DNA from: Nanosyncoccus sp963544575 | GTDB lineage: Bacteria > Patescibacteriota > Saccharimonadia > Saccharimonadales > Saccharimonadaceae | Assembly (NCBI GenBank): GCA_963544575.1 | Contig: CAUUFZ010000001.1 | Coordinates: 1 to 64,000 of the forward strand | Direction: 5' to 3' | DNA: 64,000 bases | Part shown: positions 9,401-16,887 of the stretch, in pieces | Layout of the letters: every line of letters begins with the position of its first letter | Numbering within the stretch: position 1 is the stretch's first letter | The notes under the pieces: generated by a model | The model's database searches: none | What the model saw: the letters and a program-made list of their open reading frames with translations, nothing else | Told to the model about the DNA's origin: nothing | Program-made: the position numbers and the translations under genes

Positions 9401-10464
9401 CAAAAAAAATCAGCTTCTCGTCCTTTAATGCTCCGGAGCTCACCGATATGGAATACATGTTCGCCTCTAGTGCAGTTCAAGAAGTTGATTTGTCGAATAA
9501 TATTTATACCCCGAAACTTACTAATATTACGAAGCTCTTTTCTAACGATGTTTATCTTTCGAAAATCAGTGAAATTAATTTTAATACTGATAATATCACT
9601 AGTATGAGAGAAATTTTCTTCCAAGCTGGTGCAGAACGTAAAGAAGCAGAATTTAACTTTGGCTCACAATTTAGCTTTAATAAAACTACAGAAACTTATC
9701 GTATGTTTGGTGAAGCTGGTGCTAAAAAGATTAAATTCGCTAACTTTAATGCACCCGAACTTACTTCTATGGAACGTATGTTTGAAAAAGCTAAAATTAA
9801 GGAAGTTTCCTTCCCGAACAATACTAATACCCCAAAACTGACTAATATATATGGTATATTTAGTAATTCTGTCGATTTTGACGAAAATTATGTTATGCAC
9901 CTTCCGTTTACTACCGAAAAACTTGAAAATATGGGTTATGCCTTTTATGGATTTACCGGTGAGACGGTTGATCTATCTAGCTTCGATACAAGAAGTCTCA
10001 CTACCATGGCCTATGCTTTTCGTGACAGTAAAATTAAAAATCTTGATTTCTCAAATAAAAATCTTGAATCTATGGTGGATATGACGCATACCTTCTCTCA
10101 CTGTCGGAAGCTTCAAACAATTAACCTTTCAGGAACAAAAACCTCGAATAAACTGAAGAAGCTTGAAGAGACCTTTGGTTCCAGCACTATGGACATAGTC
10201 GATCTTTCTGGTTTCGACACTTCTGGTGTTACTACTGTTATCTATCTATTTGAGACCGCACCAAATATTAAGACGATATATGTATCTGAAAAGTTTATTG
10301 TTGATCCTTCTATCCCTGATAAAGATATGTTTGAGGATGATAGTAAACTCGTAGGTGGTCAAGGTACTACCTATAATAACTCATATATGCGTAAAGAATA
10401 CGCTCGCATCGACGACCCAAGTAATGGTAAGCCAGGTTATTTCACTTATAAATCTGCCCCCTAG
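6433..10464 (+). CDS. Large secreted BspA-like (DUF285) repeat protein
   Basis: The 1343-residue protein starts at 6433 behind GGGAGAG. An N-terminal hydrophobic helix (about residues 14-31) acts as signal or anchor. A beta-rich head of about 200 residues is followed by roughly 30 repeats of about 25-40 residues with the pattern FDTxxVTxMxxMF, characteristic of BspA-like leucine-rich repeats (DUF285). The C-terminal cap RIDDPSNGKPGYFTYK matches the end of the 584-residue protein at 43977. No LPXTG motif or C-terminal helix is visible. Proteins of this family in oral bacteria and mycoplasmas are surface adhesins; a host-contact role is inferred. Arg and Leu codon choice is more AT-rich than in neighbouring housekeeping genes. 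Confidence 0.85.
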   Translation: MLEALKLLFCQYRKIFTVIILAIFFNFNLANQTSAHTASMSVVGGQNGISLDIPYTSSGMQKNETKPENLSKLLIKSDSAAGWELHLEATDLVARGTTDQKLTLYTQPTQSWDWSIPYVANIWGICSPRSKGEYGDLIEYFFNQDKTYTAIKTGIPTEDDGFTYEFGVYTHTNGKSLGGNYQGNLTFSLISNEETTTNFVNGRTFNHALREATGEIDSQILDNPETEISNTTKIKPFTFSNKAPENAIKTLKISTDNSELPAYLSTVKKDEYYYPTIWTTANRLILNEDSSYMFSGISTNINGMFDNWKNEEYRFIDFSKVKNFSHFFYKLNKNSSDSESVSRNLMNLIAHSDPTNLDSMYEESKIYSAYIKLNTSSPASTQAMFKKTKYSFTAEGNFLKNSSNLTSTFESSTTSFNYKDLDDFGINATTTKNMYKDASMESLDFSKSNFEKLTNTEGMYENFTQDYWSRDKFNLPTAKSPIKLTNMARMFANFKREIPLDLSAFNTENVTNMSYLFGSDIDQPSWKNRVNYVTKVTVGDGFTTKNVTNMEGMFAGSKVSNTSSLVNSMDTSKVKNMSHFLDTSRSSSQIILRDDFDTQNVTDMSYMFANHEPLEKLVLGNNFNTQNVTNMEGMFSNNDDLLHLNLGNKFDTRNVTNMKAMFKQLWDLKELNLEDKFDTSKVTDMSYMFDYSDDLVTLNIGDKFDTRSVTNMEYMFASTPYLKAIDFKGKLDTHKVTNMDHMFYASGIKTLDLGMNFNTSVVTSMASMFESSAVKDLTFPVDMGDAPNLTNAVNMFKNCSYLNLINPFNLDTKNITDMSSMFEATSWNYDQAEYNLGDKFRFDNVTTTEKMFYKNGGKKITFTHFNAPKNTTGANMFAESHALEISIPEFNLPEVTDLSHMFEKALVRKISLPSEVHTGKLENVYRMFYLAEYLESISPINLDTHGVTSMEDMFRSASSSRTGLLEITLGPQFSLSKVTKTNAMFYGSRPKKISFSSFNAPELTDMEYMFASSAVQEVDLSNNIYTPKLTNITKLFSNDVYLSKISEINFNTDNITSMREIFFQAGAERKEAEFNFGSQFSFNKTTETYRMFGEAGAKKIKFANFNAPELTSMERMFEKAKIKEVSFPNNTNTPKLTNIYGIFSNSVDFDENYVMHLPFTTEKLENMGYAFYGFTGETVDLSSFDTRSLTTMAYAFRDSKIKNLDFSNKNLESMVDMTHTFSHCRKLQTINLSGTKTSNKLKKLEETFGSSTMDIVDLSGFDTSGVTTVIYLFETAPNIKTIYVSEKFIVDPSIPDKDMFEDDSKLVGGQGTTYNNSYMRKEYARIDDPSNGKPGYFTYKSAP

Positions 10465-10512
10465 ATTACTTGTGGTCGTAAAATAAAAAATATCACAAAA
10501 TATTTCCCTGAA

Positions 10513-10540
10513 AGAACCGGTCCCTCCAAGCCGGTTTTTT
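10513..10540 (+). terminator. Intrinsic terminator
   Basis: AACCGG/CCGGTT stem followed by T residues, downstream of the BspA-like gene. Confidence 0.8.
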
Positions 10541-10637
10541 CTAAATTTAGAATCAAGATACTTTTTGTTCGCAAAATTCTATTTGTATTTATACTCGGAG
10601 TCAACCGCTCTTATTGCGGGCTATGTATTTTAGGCTA

Positions 10638-11084
10638 TTAAATCCTAAATAAAAATCTCATCCACTGATGGAAATTCGAGTTGTCTTGTTCCTGTTTGTT
10701 TGAACTGAACTTCTGATTAGCGTGTTTTTGCTTCGCGATATCGCTATTAATCGGCAACATCACCATAGTTTCGCCGCTAGCTTTTTTGTCCTGTAATTTT
10801 CGCGCCATCAGTTCCTGATATTCTTCGGAAGCGTAGTACTGGTTTTCCAGTTTCATATTCGAAACCTTAAGTTCCATTAGTTGTTTTTCTTGCAATTTCG
10901 TATTCAAAGTCTGCTGCAGGTTCCAATTTTTTGTAATCGATTGCACGGAAAAATAAAGCAAAAATACGAACATTGCCGGCAATAACAAAAACATAATTCG
11001 CTCTTTATTGAACAAAGAGTGTTTTACCCAGTAACGCAACTGATTGAGTTTCAGATGTAATTGAATTTTGTTATTTGTTTTCAT
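10638..11084 (-). CDS. DivIC/FtsB-like septum formation protein
   Basis: The 148-residue product (starting MKTNNK; a TTG five codons upstream is an alternative) has a basic N-terminus, one transmembrane helix near residues 34-52 (IMFLLLPAMFVFLLYFSV), a coiled coil of about 35 residues, and then YYASEEYQELMARKLQDKKASGE followed by MVMLP. That layout is the DivIC/FtsB septum-initiator pattern. It would act at the division septum in the FtsQLB complex. Its promoter (TATAAT on the minus strand at 11137-11132) diverges from that of the tRNA-Ile2 gene. The C-terminal 45 residues are hydrophilic and unrecognised. Confidence 0.7.
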   Translation of the reverse strand: MKTNNKIQLHLKLNQLRYWVKHSLFNKERIMFLLLPAMFVFLLYFSVQSITKNWNLQQTLNTKLQEKQLMELKVSNMKLENQYYASEEYQELMARKLQDKKASGETMVMLPINSDIAKQKHANQKFSSNKQEQDNSNFHQWMRFLFRI

Positions 11085-11131
11085 AATTAGAATTCTCAAG
11101 AATATCTGGTGCCACCCTAATCCTTTCCCCT

Positions 11132-11154
11132 ATTATAGCATTTTATGATAAAAT
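11132..11154. promoter_or_regulatory. Divergent promoters, DivIC-like gene and tRNA-Ile2
   Basis: The minus strand reads ATGCTATAAT ending at 11132; the plus strand reads TTTATGATAAAAT ending at 11154, 11 nt before the tRNA 5' end. Confidence 0.6.
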
Positions 11155-11165
11155 AAAACTACCTT

Positions 11166-11241
11166 GGGGGCGTAGCTCAGGGGTTAGAGCAGGCGGCTCA
11201 TAACCGCTTGGTCGTTGGTTCGAGCCCAACCGCCCCCACCA
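11166..11241 (+). tRNA. tRNA-Ile2 (CAT anticodon, lysidine type)
   Basis: The cloverleaf is complete: acceptor GGGGGCG/CGCCCCC, D stem GCTC/GAGC, anticodon loop CTCATAA, T stem GTTGG/CCAAC, discriminator A and encoded CCA (11239-11241). The anticodon arm and variable region (AGGCGGCTCATAACCGCT then TGGTCG) closely resemble E. coli ileX rather than elongator Met, so decoding of AUA after C34 lysidinylation by TilS is the best reading. Elongator tRNA-Met remains possible. The CCA also forms the base of the first hairpin of the downstream array. Confidence 0.8.
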
Positions 11242-11420
11242 ATTAATCTCTGGTAGAGATTAATTGGAATGGCAAACTTACGAACTTTTGTGAGTAAGGA
11301 AACATACCATAAAGTTCCTGTGGAACTTTATGGAACGGTAAACTTGCGAACCTAGTGAGCAAGGAAGACGTACTAATTAACCTCTGGTAGAGATTAATTG
11401 GAACGGCAAACTTACGAACC
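11239..11420 (+). repeat. Three tandem CCA-anchored hairpin repeats
   Basis: Unit 1 (11239-11306), unit 2 (11307-11372) and a partial unit 3 (11373-11420) each have a hairpin of 12-13 pairs followed by a conserved flank AAYGGYAAACTTRCGAAC; units 1 and 2 add GTGAGYAAGGAA. Stems differ between units (CCAATTAATCTCT in unit 1, CCATAAAGTTCC in unit 2) yet remain fully paired. Unit 1 uses the tRNA CCA as its first three stem bases. The array lies between the tRNA and its terminator, so it should be in the same transcript. Confidence 0.8.
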
Positions 11421-11428
11421 ATAACTTT

Positions 11429-11452
11429 TCGGCATCCCTGGCCGATTTTTTT
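11429..11452 (+). terminator. Intrinsic terminator of the tRNA-Ile2 transcript
   Basis: TCGGC-atccctg-GCCGA followed by seven T. Confidence 0.7.
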
Positions 11453-11473
11453 ATGCCGAAATCTAAAATCGCG

Positions 11474-11986
11474 TTATAAATTTTTCACCAATTCCAAAAC
11501 ACGATTTTCTCGCTCGACTGTATTCTTTTCAATCGCTTCGCCTTGGAAATTATTATTTGCTCGTATAGCTTCGTCTATTGGCACAAATTTTAAGACAAAT
11601 CTCAACTCTTTTTCGCCGTCGTCCAGACTTTGTGTACCGATTTCATTCTCGGTCTCACACAAATAATAGTAATTATATTGCACCAAAACCACATCCTTGC
11701 CATCTTTTTGTATCTTTTGTGTTCGCAAAACTTCGCCAAATTCTCGCACTGATTCCGGCTTCAAAATCATGCCGGTCTCTTCTTTAATTTCTCGTTTCAA
11801 GGTTTCAAGATGCGTCTCGTTATCCTCGATTCCGCCACCCGGAAATTTATAAAAATGATATTTCTCACTATAAATCATTGCCACCTTACCGTTTTGATCC
11901 AAAATAATCCCGCGCACCGACGGGCGATAAAACTTTTCTAAACTCGAATCATAATCTTTTAGATCAACCGTAAAAAGTCGCTGCAT
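11474..11986 (-). CDS. Nudix hydrolase
   Basis: The 170-residue protein carries a complete Nudix box, GGGIEDNETHLETLKREIKE followed by ETGM, at about residues 49-72, with the catalytic REIKEET core and the upstream FPGG. It would hydrolyse a nucleoside diphosphate linked to another moiety; the substrate cannot be told from sequence. MutT-like 8-oxo-dGTP cleanup or NDP-sugar hydrolysis are typical roles. It stands alone on the minus strand. Confidence 0.87.
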   Translation of the reverse strand: MQRLFTVDLKDYDSSLEKFYRPSVRGIILDQNGKVAMIYSEKYHFYKFPGGGIEDNETHLETLKREIKEETGMILKPESVREFGEVLRTQKIQKDGKDVVLVQYNYYYLCETENEIGTQSLDDGEKELRFVLKFVPIDEAIRANNNFQGEAIEKNTVERENRVLELVKNL

Positions 11987-12063
11987 AATTCTATTGTATC
12001 ATTACCTATTATTAATACTCCACGAGTGCTTTTTGACAAAGTGATGCTTGGCTGTAACACACA

Positions 12064-12092
12064 TTGACAAAATAACATAAACATGATAGAAT
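12064..12092 (+). promoter_or_regulatory. Promoter with long leader
   Basis: TTGACA at 12064-12069, a 17-bp spacer and TAGAAT at 12087-12092 (extended TG) precede an 80-nt leader that contains an AACCCA/TGGGTA stem before AAAGGAGG. A second TTGACA lies 31 bp upstream at 12033. Confidence 0.65.
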
Positions 12093-12174
12093 ACAAGAAC
12101 TAATTCAATAGTGGATTAGATAGTCCAACCCATTTTACGAATGTATCTGGGTAGCACATTTAAAGGAGGTTCGT

Positions 12175-12558
12175 ATGAACAACTCAACAAGCAAGAACGT
12201 AACTAACCATTATGAGATCTTTAGTGGTCCGAGTAAGAGCGCTTTATTTGATGCATGTATGTACGTCTATAGTAAGGACGCGAAAATTGCTGTAAATTTT
12301 GGTATCTCACAAGGATGTTCAAACCACGGTGATGATGCTACTAAACTGCATTTACTCTTACCGGTGACCAATATTAAGATAACCGGAATCGAACACGAAG
12401 ACGGTTCTGGAGAAAGTTTTATTCTAAAAGGTTACTGTGATGTGGATAAGGATCATCTTCTTCGAGGAGATAATACTTATCGCTATAGGTATAGTCGGTT
12501 TTCGGCATATTATGATGCCAAAAATCGTAAAGGAACTTTCACTCTGATTGCTAATTGA
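12175..12558 (+). CDS. Hypothetical protein, 127 residues
   Basis: The gene has a strong AAAGGAGG site, a -35/-10 promoter, a structured leader and its own terminator. The product has no signal peptide or transmembrane helix and looks like a small beta-rich soluble domain (IAVNFGISQG, KLHLLLPVTNIKITGIE, GTFTLIAN). I do not recognise it. The signals resemble those of the operator-controlled genes at 192 and 34111, but no copy of that palindrome is present here. Confidence 0.75.
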   Translation: MNNSTSKNVTNHYEIFSGPSKSALFDACMYVYSKDAKIAVNFGISQGCSNHGDDATKLHLLLPVTNIKITGIEHEDGSGESFILKGYCDVDKDHLLRGDNTYRYRYSRFSAYYDAKNRKGTFTLIAN

Positions 12559-12582
12559 GAAAAACTTCCTTTATTACCGATG

Positions 12583-12611
12583 TACCCGGGCGTTTAGTCC
12601 GGGTATTTTTT
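12583..12611 (+). terminator. Intrinsic terminator
   Basis: TACCCGG/CCGGGTA stem followed by a T run. Confidence 0.85.
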
Positions 12612-12681
12612 ATGTAAAAACTACGGATAATAGTTAGGGTATTATAGATTATATCAAATAACTTTATGTGGCGAGAATCAT

Positions 12682-12712
12682 AAAAAAAGACTGCTTAGTG
12701 CAGCCTTTTTTT
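12682..12712 (-). terminator. Terminator of the hydrolase-like gene
   Basis: CTGC/GCAG stem flanked by A and T runs on both sides, so it could stop transcription from either strand. Confidence 0.7.
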
Positions 12713-12717
12713 GGAGG

Positions 12718-13449
12718 TTAATTGCAATGATTGTCTTTGACAGTATCTAATACTTTAAATAATTCTTCGGATGGCATTAGGCTGTAAAAGCTAAATCCTC
12801 CACCTGGTTTTGGTAGAGGCTCAACGCCATAGCTCTCCCATATTTGAGCTGCCTTTTTATTATCATAACTATTATCCCACCAGTCCGGTCGAAGGGAATC
12901 ACCATTTGGAATAAAATATGCCTCAATATTTTTCAGGCATTTTTTAGGTTTCCATTCACCAATTAGGTTGAGCTGTTTACAGTACAGTAGCGGATCTGCT
13001 CTCATGCAAGCCGTGGAAGACTTCTTAATTGCAGCTATCACTTCATTATTGTTCGGATTTGGGTCATCAGCAAAAAACGGAATTTTGCTAATATGCCATA
13101 AATGAGATAAATACCTATGGAACACTCGTTGAATAAACCGCATAGCAGTGCAGGGTGCTCCGCCTATAAAAAATATTCTCGCAATTTGACTTGGCCGGTA
13201 CAAAGCCATCTCATATGCGACAGCGGCGCCAAAACCACCTTGAGCGTGAATTTCAAATTTTCCTTCATGTTTATCAAAGAAATCAGCTACACTCTCCCGT
13301 ATACCGTCAATAACGGACCGATTACCGTTATACTGGAAAATTTGCACCTGATTAGTGGCATAATGACAAGAAACATCGTTTACATACCATGATTCGGTAT
13401 CCACAGAGTCACCCTCCGCTGGAATGATTAGAATATTAATATCCTTCAT
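12718..13449 (-). CDS. Alpha/beta-hydrolase-like protein without nucleophile serine
   Basis: The ATG at 13449 is chosen because AGGAGG sits eight bases upstream; the GTG three codons earlier overlaps that site. The 243-residue protein reads like an alpha/beta hydrolase: an N-terminal strand NILIIPAEGD, then FEIHAQGGFGAAVAYEMALY near residues 85-105 followed by RPSQIARIFFIGGAP, where a nucleophile elbow GxSxG is expected, and a late IEAYFIPNGDSLRPDWW segment in the position of the acid strand. The elbow has no Ser, Cys or Asp nucleophile. It may be a catalytically dead relative or a different nucleotide-binding fold. Confidence 0.6.
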   Translation of the reverse strand: MKDINILIIPAEGDSVDTESWYVNDVSCHYATNQVQIFQYNGNRSVIDGIRESVADFFDKHEGKFEIHAQGGFGAAVAYEMALYRPSQIARIFFIGGAPCTAMRFIQRVFHRYLSHLWHISKIPFFADDPNPNNNEVIAAIKKSSTACMRADPLLYCKQLNLIGEWKPKKCLKNIEAYFIPNGDSLRPDWWDNSYDNKKAAQIWESYGVEPLPKPGGGFSFYSLMPSEELFKVLDTVKDNHCN

Positions 13450-13563
13450 TATTATCACCTCCTGTTAAAGTGCAACCTCCATTTAATATTATAACATATT
13501 TTATATATGATAAAAACATCAATATAAACTCTTAAATCAGATTAAATAAGCCGAGCATCTTCA

Positions 13564-13592
13564 TTGACAGAATAAGCATTTTAATGTATAAT
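13564..13592 (+). promoter_or_regulatory. Promoter of the coiled-coil membrane gene
   Basis: TTGACA at 13564-13569, a 17-bp spacer and TATAAT at 13587-13592. The leader of about 130 nt contains GCACCT (13639) pairing with AGGTGC (13675), which encloses an AAAGGAGG with no ATG or GTG at normal spacing. Confidence 0.7.
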
Positions 13593-13727
13593 ATATCGAT
13601 ATTATTATATAAATTTACTTATTGATTTATATAAAATCGCACCTTGAAAGGAGGAAAAAATACCACAAAGTATCAGGTGCAACTTGTTTTTAATTCACTT
13701 TTAATTTTTACATAGGGGGAGGAAAAA

Positions 13728-14285
13728 ATGATAGAAATTGATGAATTCAAGAATTTAAGAAAGTTACGTTATGATGAAGAGAAAACTCAGGCCGAAAAGC
13801 TGAAGGAACAGCTCGATCTTTTCGACGCATCTAATTTGCTCCGAATTATTGGCACGCCAATCCTTATGGCGATCAATCTTCTTTATCGAGATGGTTTTGG
13901 TTTTATGGTTCTAACTATGGGCTCAATTTTAATGGCCGGCATCTCAGTAGTACTACTTGATCGATTACCGGAAAAAGATTTTGAGTGGGCTCACGACCCG
14001 GAAGTTAACGGTAATTATTATTACGCGAATATTACCAGCATGGTAACTCTGCTTGCTATTGCTGGGTTCGAAGTTTGGATTACTTCAAAATTCACGATGG
14101 CAATTATTTTCTTTGGTACCCTTATCTTTGCGATGGATTATCTATATATGGTTTTTCACGCATCAGATCGGTTTCTAAGAAAATGGGCCACCACAATGCG
14201 TACTCTGAATTTAGCATTCATTGTTTTAATTGCCGTATCAATACCTATTTGTGTAGCACTCTTAATTTTTGGTAATTTTTCCTAA
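13728..14285 (+). CDS. Multi-pass membrane protein, unknown function
   Basis: The start follows GGGGGAGG. The 185-residue product begins with a charged cytoplasmic-looking segment of about 40 residues (RKLRYDEEKTQAEKLKEQL) and then shows four hydrophobic helices: about residues 43-60, 62-80, 103-123 and 125-145, with a final one near 160-182. No catalytic motif is visible. It is divergent from the hydrolase-like gene across a 280-bp intergenic region and has its own promoter and terminator. Confidence 0.75.
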   Translation: MIEIDEFKNLRKLRYDEEKTQAEKLKEQLDLFDASNLLRIIGTPILMAINLLYRDGFGFMVLTMGSILMAGISVVLLDRLPEKDFEWAHDPEVNGNYYYANITSMVTLLAIAGFEVWITSKFTMAIIFFGTLIFAMDYLYMVFHASDRFLRKWATTMRTLNLAFIVLIAVSIPICVALLIFGNFS

Positions 14286-14288
14286 CTT

Positions 14289-14316
14289 AAAATACCCCGA
14301 ATCCGGGGTATTTTTT
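14289..14316 (+). terminator. Intrinsic terminator
   Basis: AATACCCCG-aatc-CGGGGTATT followed by T residues. Confidence 0.88.
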
Positions 14317-14320
14317 CTGC

Positions 14321-15808
14321 TTAAATTCCTTTAGTTCTAGCTTCGTAAGAAATTTGTTCCTGCTGTTTGTTTTGGTAATCAATTTTTCCCGACAAGAAAA
14401 GTTGGTCAAACAATTCAATATCATCGATGTGATCTTCGATATGTTTCCAAACTCGATTCGCGCCATTGTAATATGCCAAATCCTTATTATTTGGTAGCTC
14501 ACCCGTTCCACGAAAACATCGCTGTACCGCATTGAAAACTGGCTCAATTTTACCACCGGTTAGTTCACGTAATTTACATTGAATGTCATAAACTTCACGA
14601 AAATTCTTGCCCTTAAAATTAGCTAAACCAATATTGATATAATGATCGATTCCTGAATCTTCATATTCGCCATTGATGGCTTGTTCTACCGCTTTTGCTA
14701 CCCCCTCATCAAACTCTTCGTTATTCGGAAAACCGGTCGAAAATGCTTCCACTTCGTGATCCACATAGGGAACCGCACGCAGTACGTGGGTGCCTAATTC
14801 ATGCACGATTAGACCGCGAGCTCGCTTGGCACTATAGGTCTTGTCTTCTGGAAAATAAATCCGGCGTTCCTCATGATCTGCTGAAGCATTGGTTGCCCCA
14901 GCTTTGATTTCTGCGCGGTATGGATTGCTGCCATCCTCATTTAGCTCGTCTTCAATAATTTCATTAACGATATTCACCATTTCTTGTGAGCTAAATTTTT
15001 CTTGGTCTTCTGGAATATGTTGCAGGAAACTACCAAAAAATTCGTTTGTCATTTCCGCGAAACGTTCAATGGTTTCTGGCTTCGGCTTAAATCTTTCGCT
15101 TCTGGTTTTTGGCATTGGTCCAATTTTATCAAGCAGCTCGGCAAAACTTTGTTTTTGCTCTTCAGTTAAATCCTGTGCCTTAATTTGATCAATCTTTTCA
15201 TTTAGTAGTGCGTAAAAAGTCCCCTCGTCTGGCTTGCCATAAAGTGCTTCATTGGCCTCTTTGTGATGTTCTGCCGCCAGTTTCTTTGTCTCTGGTTGCG
15301 TGACTGTATTGTAGGCTAAATTAGCCACTAAAAAGTCATTTTTCTTAAAGCAGTCATCGGCCAAATATTCCAGCAATCTACGTTTTCCGCTGGATAATTC
15401 TGCGCTCTCGAGTTCCGCTTTTGCTTTTTCTATGTTAGCCAAATTGTTTTCAATCTCTTGTTTATTTAAATTTCCGTATTCATAGTTCGGATGAATCAGG
15501 TCAGGATTATTTAAAAATTCTTCTTTCGCTTCCTTGGCGTTAGTCGGGTTTAGGCGTTCATAAACTGTGAGATCCGCACTAGCGATCAATTCTGAGATTT
15601 CATCTTCCTTTAATTTTTCCGCTGTATTTTCAGAATTATTAAAAACAGATTCTCTTGTCGTCTCAATTTTGTTTTCCGGGTTCGCCTGCTCAAATTTTTC
15701 GCGTGCTAATTCTGGATTAAATTGATTTTCAAGATTGGTTAATTTTTCAAAAGGGTTTTCTTCGTGACCCCTATTTTCAATTCGATTAAAATTTGGAAAT
15801 TCCGCCAT
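14321..15808 (-). CDS. HExxH metalloprotease, DUF1704/QEGLA-motif family
   Basis: The 495-residue protein has an acidic, probably disordered N-terminus (about 1-90), a helical region, and a C-terminal half with RARGLIVHELGTHVLRAVPY near residues 328-347, giving the zinc motif HELGTH, followed by NEEFDEGVAKAVEQA near 364. The HExGTH plus EEGLA-like pair is the signature of DUF1704, which includes bacterial QEGLA-motif proteins and eukaryotic MATCAP tyrosine carboxypeptidases. A peptidase acting on a protein C-terminus is inferred. No signal peptide is visible. It is divergent from the prepilin operon and has a short leader with CTGGAG. Confidence 0.72.
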   Translation of the reverse strand: MAEFPNFNRIENRGHEENPFEKLTNLENQFNPELAREKFEQANPENKIETTRESVFNNSENTAEKLKEDEISELIASADLTVYERLNPTNAKEAKEEFLNNPDLIHPNYEYGNLNKQEIENNLANIEKAKAELESAELSSGKRRLLEYLADDCFKKNDFLVANLAYNTVTQPETKKLAAEHHKEANEALYGKPDEGTFYALLNEKIDQIKAQDLTEEQKQSFAELLDKIGPMPKTRSERFKPKPETIERFAEMTNEFFGSFLQHIPEDQEKFSSQEMVNIVNEIIEDELNEDGSNPYRAEIKAGATNASADHEERRIYFPEDKTYSAKRARGLIVHELGTHVLRAVPYVDHEVEAFSTGFPNNEEFDEGVAKAVEQAINGEYEDSGIDHYINIGLANFKGKNFREVYDIQCKLRELTGGKIEPVFNAVQRCFRGTGELPNNKDLAYYNGANRVWKHIEDHIDDIELFDQLFLSGKIDYQNKQQEQISYEARTKGI

Positions 15809-15845
15809 AAAGCTCCAGGTTAATTTGGTATTTTTCTTTTATATA

Positions 15846-15867
15846 TTATAACCTCTTATGCTATAAT
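15846..15867. promoter_or_regulatory. Divergent promoters, metalloprotease and prepilin operon
   Basis: On the plus strand CTTATGCTATAAT ends at 15867, six bases before the ATG at 15874, which predicts a leaderless mRNA. The minus strand has TATAAT at 15851-15846. Confidence 0.7.
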
Positions 15868-15873
15868 TTAGTT

Positions 15874-16887
15874 ATGAAAAAGAAAACTTGGTGGAGGTCA
15901 GGCTTTACGATTATTGAGGTAACGCTTGTGTTGGCGATTACTGGTCTGCTCGTGGTTTCCGTCATGGGTTTTCTTTCCGGCAATATTAATAATCGCCGTT
16001 ACATCGATTCTTATAATGAACTTTCTGCTACGCTTAAGTCGGTCTATTCTTCGGTAATTAATGTAAAAAATCCCCGTGAAGCCGATGAGGGTAGCAGTAT
16101 TTATTGCACGCTTAATACTATGTGGAATGAAAATGGTGGGTTAGTTTCTAATTCTGCCTCGGATAATTTTCCAGGACGTACTCGCTGTGCTGTTTATGGT
16201 AAATTAGTGACTTTTGGCGAGACCAATCCTGAGACTAATCAGCCTGATCATAATGTCCATATTTATGATGTAATCGGTCATATTTATACCCAAAATCTCG
16301 ACATTGAAAATGCCTCTGGCGACAACGCTCTGGTTTCATTAAGGAGTATTGGCGCTAATGTAGTCACTATGAAAAGTGAAGCCAATACTTGTCGTATGAC
16401 TACCGCAGGGAATCACGATGTCTATGAGCCGCTTTGGCAAGCCCGTATTGAGAATACCGAAAATCATGATCCGTTCGTCGGGGCATTTCTCGTTACTCGC
16501 TCACCAATTTCTGGTACTGTCCATACCTATATTTATGATGAAAAAGGCAAAACTTTTAACATTAATCAATTCATGCGAAAAGTGAATAATGAATATGTCG
16601 GTAATGGTAGCTGTGAATATGGTGGTATTGGCTCCGTCACTAGTGTGGTAGCAGACGCTGGACTCTATCCGGCTTTTGGCACCCTCAATCGCACTGATGC
16701 CAAAGGTCTTTATCTCGAAAATACCAAGCTTCAGAATAAAAAAGATCTCGATATTTGCGTTGGCTCAGAAAATCATTCTCTAAATAGTATCGGTCGTCGG
16801 GCTATTCGTATTCACGCCGATGGTAGTAATTCCACGGCTATTGAGTTAATCGATATTGATAGTGAGGAAAACCCATGTCGAAGTTAA
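15874..16887 (+). CDS. Prepilin-like protein (minor pilin/pseudopilin)
   Basis: The 337-residue product has a basic leader then the type III signal SGFTIIEVTLVLAITG near residues 9-24, with cleavage expected between Gly and Phe by prepilin peptidase and Glu at +5. The mature protein has one N-terminal helix and a large external domain with four Cys. It is the first of four co-oriented genes with the layout of a minor-pilin operon, which primes or tips type IV pili. PilD at 52968 is the likely processing enzyme. The gene is leaderless. Confidence 0.83.
   Translation: MKKKTWWRSGFTIIEVTLVLAITGLLVVSVMGFLSGNINNRRYIDSYNELSATLKSVYSSVINVKNPREADEGSSIYCTLNTMWNENGGLVSNSASDNFPGRTRCAVYGKLVTFGETNPETNQPDHNVHIYDVIGHIYTQNLDIENASGDNALVSLRSIGANVVTMKSEANTCRMTTAGNHDVYEPLWQARIENTENHDPFVGAFLVTRSPISGTVHTYIYDEKGKTFNINQFMRKVNNEYVGNGSCEYGGIGSVTSVVADAGLYPAFGTLNRTDAKGLYLENTKLQNKKDLDICVGSENHSLNSIGRRAIRIHADGSNSTAIELIDIDSEENPCRS

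Noticed and set aside
6433..10464. Satellite-type DNA repeat in the BspA-like gene
   Set aside because: Repeats are at protein level; the DNA is too divergent for a satellite.
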